Positions 60,236 to 64,000 of a stretch of DNA of 64,000 nucleotides are shown piece after piece. Origin of the DNA: Paulownia fortunei (taxonomy: Eukaryota > Streptophyta > Magnoliopsida > Lamiales > Paulowniaceae); the NCBI GenBank assembly GCA_019321725.1, contig CM033119.1, positions 3,187,865-3,251,864 on the forward strand. Reading direction: 5' to 3'. The translations under genes were made by a program, and so were the position numbers. The notes below the pieces were generated by a model. It was not told the origin of the DNA and made no database searches. It saw only the letters and a program-made list of their open reading frames with translations. The stretch's first letter is position 1, and each line of letters begins with the position of its first letter.

Positions 60236-62303
60236 TGATGGTTTACTATTTATTTTTAATTTATTAATAAAAAAATGGATTGTAGCTGTTTTCAAAATCT
60301 ATTATATAAAGGAAACTTATAATTTGACTTTGTAAGTTTGAGACTTCCGTTTATTATTTTATTTTTGTTCTGCCACTAGACAAATTAAGCGCATATTTGG
60401 GTTGAATTATTTTTACCTTACTAAATGTGAGGATTTAGGTTTTTTTGTTTTTTGTTTGTTTTTTTATGAATTAATAATATATTAATTAATATTTTTATGT
60501 TTTAATCATTTAATATAAATTCAGGACCCCACAATTTGATATTGCTTATAAATTTTTTTACCACGATTCAAGTAATCTTAATAAATTTGCAGAGCTTTTT
60601 TTTTTAATTTTAATAAGTAACTTTTGATACTTTTTGTTATCATAATTATTTTTTTTATATATAAAACAATTATTTAAATTGCATCGATCAAGTTAATTGA
60701 GGTTTACAAAGAGTGGAAAGCATGCATTGATTGTGTTGATTTCTTTTAGGTCACCTCCCATTTTTTTAGTAGGATATAATTTTGAAGGAGTCAAAGTTAT
60801 GAATTCATTTTTAAATAGAATTAATGAGGAAGATAGAGACCACAAATGACAGGAGCCACTCACCTGTTTCCACATCTCAATATGTGTCATTGTTGATATC
60901 TACTTAATTTAACACTTGGCCTAAATGAATTATTTTAAAACCGTGATTACTGATAGTAAAATTTAGCAAAAATTATTTTATATTCCTATTTTCCAATGTT
61001 AAATGGATGCCACATTTATATTGATTTGGAGTTTTAATTTTATAGTTGAAATGGTAAACATTTTAAATATATTTTAACATTTTTCTTTGAAAGTGAGAGA
61101 AAATAATGGTGTCATATATGCTATTTCTCTCCAAGTATAGTGTTTTTGATTGTGTAAAGAAAGGGTATGAAATGATTTACAATGTTTGACCTAAGAGAAA
61201 CCTCACAAGAAGATAATTTTTCCTCAAACTTGATTCTCAATTTCATTTGTATTTTCTATTTATATTTTCCATCTCTTTATATATAAAAAACATTCAACGA
61301 TTAGGAGAGGCTTTCTAAAACCTCCAAAAAAATTCATAGAACATTCTCTACTCTTCTATCTATTTCTAAACTTCTCTATGACGTTTTACATGCTACTTTT
61401 ACATATCTCTATAATACTTAGAAATACACTTTTTAGAATCTTATGATATTTTCTGAAAGTTTCTAAATAATTTTGAAACATTCTAGAAACTTCCACATTT
61501 TTCATGTTATTATTAAAAAATTTCCCAAAATATAAAGAATATACCTTATTTGAACCTCTAAGATCCGAGAAAAATACTATCAGGTAGACGATATTGAAGT
61601 TTAGAGTCGTGATCTGTTACAATTTACTCCAAAATAAAAATTCCTACTTATCAAAATTTATAGTATGGTCTAATTCATACCCATTAAATGTTGAGCTTTC
61701 ATATGTACCTAGATAGTGTTAATTACTCTCTTAATTAAAATTCATATTATATATGTGTAATCAATAATTAAGAAATACTTATATTTTTCATACACATCGA
61801 ATAATAGGTGAATATTTGATGCGCATAGTATACATATTACTTGTAATACTTGATAAATAATACTATATTTTTAAATATTTATAATATTTTTTTAAATTCA
61901 AAAATAATATGAAAATTGTTAATAAATATTAATCTAATATCACATAAATGAAAAAAAATCTTAATGATTTATGAAAATATTAATTATTTCTAAATAGTTA
62001 CCTTTAAGTCATGTCACAATTATAAATTAAATAATATAAAGATATATGTAAAATTATTTTTTGCATATTTTCTAAAATAAGTACAAGTACATTACATATA
62101 CAAATAATATCAAAATAAGTTGTATTTTTGCTTTTAGTGTGGAAACAACCATTTTCCCTTTTCACCTCCCAATTGTTAGGATTAATCAAATAACACCATG
62201 AAAAGGGGGAAAAGGCTAAACACAAAACAAACTTTAGCTTTATGCAACGACCAATTCAAACACTATCCTCCAAAATATATCTCCCCACTCGGTTTTTGGA
62301 TAG

Positions 62304-62615
62304 TTACAGCCCATTAAAAAGGCAACATGCCGGCTGAAATCTGAATGTATATCTTGGAAATTACCTCAATTGATTGATAACCGTATCTATCATCTTGAGC
62401 TAGATTCACCAACACGCGGAAACACAAGCTTTATTATCATGTGGCACAAAGAAAACCCTAACGCTGAAGCCTGTCGTGCATTTCTCCAAGAAAAACATAT
62501 TCCAGAACTTCTGACAGATAACTCTTTCATCATTCCAAGCCCGTGTATGGAGTTCGTATCTTCTATAATTTGTATTACATATAATACATGCATGATATAT
62601 ATCTCTAAGATATGA
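62304..62615 (+). other. Unexplained open frame with balanced base composition
   Basis: The frame is open for 103 codons before a stop at 62613. Its central part (about 62395-62535) is richer in C/G than the flanks and has a protein-like look (LELDSPTRGNTSFIIMWHKE, NPNAEACRAFLQEKHIPELL). I recognise no plant family; a faint similarity in style to bacterial regulator C-termini may be chance. There is no convincing start, splice site or promoter. It may be a remnant, a chance ORF or an exon of something unrecognised. Confidence 0.2.
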
Positions 62616-63080
62616 AATATAAAATTAAAATAAAGAATTAAAACCAAGTTCAGGCTGTTATAATATAGTTACCATTAGAAACATCATAAATAAAAGCTTT
62701 AGACAATTAACAAAAGAAAAAGAAATGAAAACCCTTGTGGATTCGCTTGCTCTTGGTCATTGTAGATGTCAAAGCAAGAAACCCAAGCTAGGGTGCAAGA
62801 ATTTACCTATGATTATGATATAATCAGAGAGAAATTGCCCAGAAGTTATATGTGGAGATGATTCATTAACTCATTAATCATCAAACTCATATTTAGTATT
62901 TTCCAAAGACTTACATAAGACCTATTTTAACATATTCACAGCAAACAAATTAAATTATCTTCATTAAAGAAAATTTAAATAATCTTCTTGGAATACCTTT
63001 CCTAGCTTATTTATACCTTCTTATATTCATTAACTTTGGTCAAGTGATAACAACTCCAATAATTCCTGTAAGAGCTGATC

Positions 63081-64000
63081 ATGGCTTTCCATGCAACGAA
63101 CATGATTTTCTTAATCTCAACATGGTTGATTATGATTTCATCAACTTCAGATAAATCCAACCAACTGATAAATCCTGCTTGCGAAGAATCTTGTGGTGAG
63201 GAGAAAATTCCCTATCCTTTTGGCACCAAACTTGGGTGTTTCCTCAACAAAAACTTCTTTGTCACATGTAATCACACTTCCAACCCTCCCACACCATACT
63301 GGGGAACCTTCCAAGTCCTAGACATATCGGCTAATGACGGACAGATGCGCATCTTAACTTCGATTGCCACTGACTGTTACACGTCCAGTGGTGGCAAATC
63401 AAATGCATCTTCCTTCTCCTTGGTTACTACATTGCCATATTTCCATTTCTCCCATACTCGGAACAGGTTTGTTGGTAAAGATATTTCATAAATTCGTCTT
63501 GACTAATATATTGAAGTAATTAGCTTAAGCCATGCAGTTTTGCTGAATTTCGAATAGTGTTCAAGATCCTCTTGTTTCCAGTTATCCATAAAATCACTAA
63601 ATGGAAGTAATTAAATTGTCTTTTTTTTTAATTTGTTGATGTAGTTATGATCGTCTTATGTAAGCCTGTAAAGGGCACCTTCTGCACTAGTACTACTATT
63701 TATTGTGTTGGTGTTGTAGTTATGATTGTATTATATCTCTTTGTTTCTCTTCTAACAAGGTTCACTGGTCTGGGATGCGACACTTATGCTGTGTTTCGCG
63801 ATCCTAATCACATGACGGGCTGCATGTCACTCTGCACTGGGGAAGAAAGTGTGACAGGTGGAGTTTGCTCGGGGGCTGGATGCTGCCAAACCTCCATACC
63901 TAAGGGGCTCTTGGAAATCCAACTAATTGTTGGAAGCTACTCTAATCATACCACAGTCTGGGATTTCAATCCCTGCAGCTTTTCTTTCTTGGCAGCTGAC
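63081..64000 (+). CDS. Wall-associated receptor kinase-like protein, 5' part (truncated by window edge)
   Basis: Two exons are visible, 63081-63466 and 63760 to the window end; the coding sequence continues beyond. The start gives a signal peptide (MAFHATNMIFLISTWLIMIS, cleavage near Ser/Thr 21-24), followed by the Cys-rich GUB_WAK galacturonan-binding domain: CEESCGEEKIPYPFGTKLGC, then FFVTCNHTSNPPTP. Exon 2 carries FTGLGCDTYAVF, GCMSLC and GAGCCQTSIPKGL, which continue the WAK extracellular region. Such proteins sit in the plasma membrane, bind pectin fragments and usually have EGF repeats and a cytosolic Ser/Thr kinase. Those parts would be outside the window, so receptor kinase versus kinase-less form is undecided. 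Confidence 0.85.

Larger units (their letters stand above)
59522..63080. other. AT-rich intergenic DNA
   Basis: 3' flank of the second ASR gene, a SINE-like head near 60.2 kb, T-rich DNA to about 62.2 kb, and an unexplained open stretch at 62304-62615. The last 80 bases before the WAK-like gene hold a TTATTTATACC TATA-like site near 63008. No other gene is supported. Confidence 0.5.

Overview
This window is nuclear DNA from a flowering plant, most likely a eudicot and probably an asterid. The evidence is intron-split genes with GT-AG junctions, very AT-rich intergenic DNA, plant-only families (ASR, thioredoxin y, UPF0496, WAK-like, F-box/DUF295) and plant-type SINEs and MITEs. The asterid placement is an inference from family content and repeat style. 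No bacterial operon, viral genome, CRISPR array or organellar block was seen.

Layout. 1-6748 is gene-free apart from small inverted repeats and a SINE-like unit. 6749-8427 (-) is a seven-exon Mediator subunit 26c-like gene. 11562-12497 (-) and 14301-15374 (+) are two head-to-head DUF295 genes; only the second keeps an F-box. 15375-27599 is a 12-kb gene desert of decayed transposons. It holds a hAT-like MITE with a perfect 8-bp target duplication nested in a larger terminal-inverted-repeat element, copies of a GGGT-ended MITE, a degenerate 64-bp minisatellite and one isolated GC-rich 27-residue small ORF (23451-23534, -). 27600-28833 (+) is a two-exon UPF0496 membrane protein. 31242-39761 (+) is a 14-exon sterol 3-beta-glucosyltransferase (UGT80). 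41415-44127 (+) is a four-exon sphingomyelin-synthase-like membrane protein (PLM type). 46102-49072 (+) is plastid thioredoxin y. 49814-51193 (-) is a class II phospholipase A1-like lipase, convergent with thioredoxin y. 54068-54139 (+) is tRNA-Glu(CUC). 56008-56594 and 58883-59521 (+) are tandem ASR (ABA/stress/ripening) genes, separated by a 144-bp tandem duplication and a SINE with target-site duplications. 63081-64000 (+) is the 5' part of a WAK-like extracellular-domain gene that runs off the window.

Exon structures were built by hand from reading frame, splice dinucleotides and family conservation. Joined lengths are multiples of three for all complete genes. The genes do not form one pathway. 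The clear functional pairs are the ASR duplicates and the DUF295 pair. UGT80 and PLM both act on membrane lipids, but nothing here shows that they are co-regulated.
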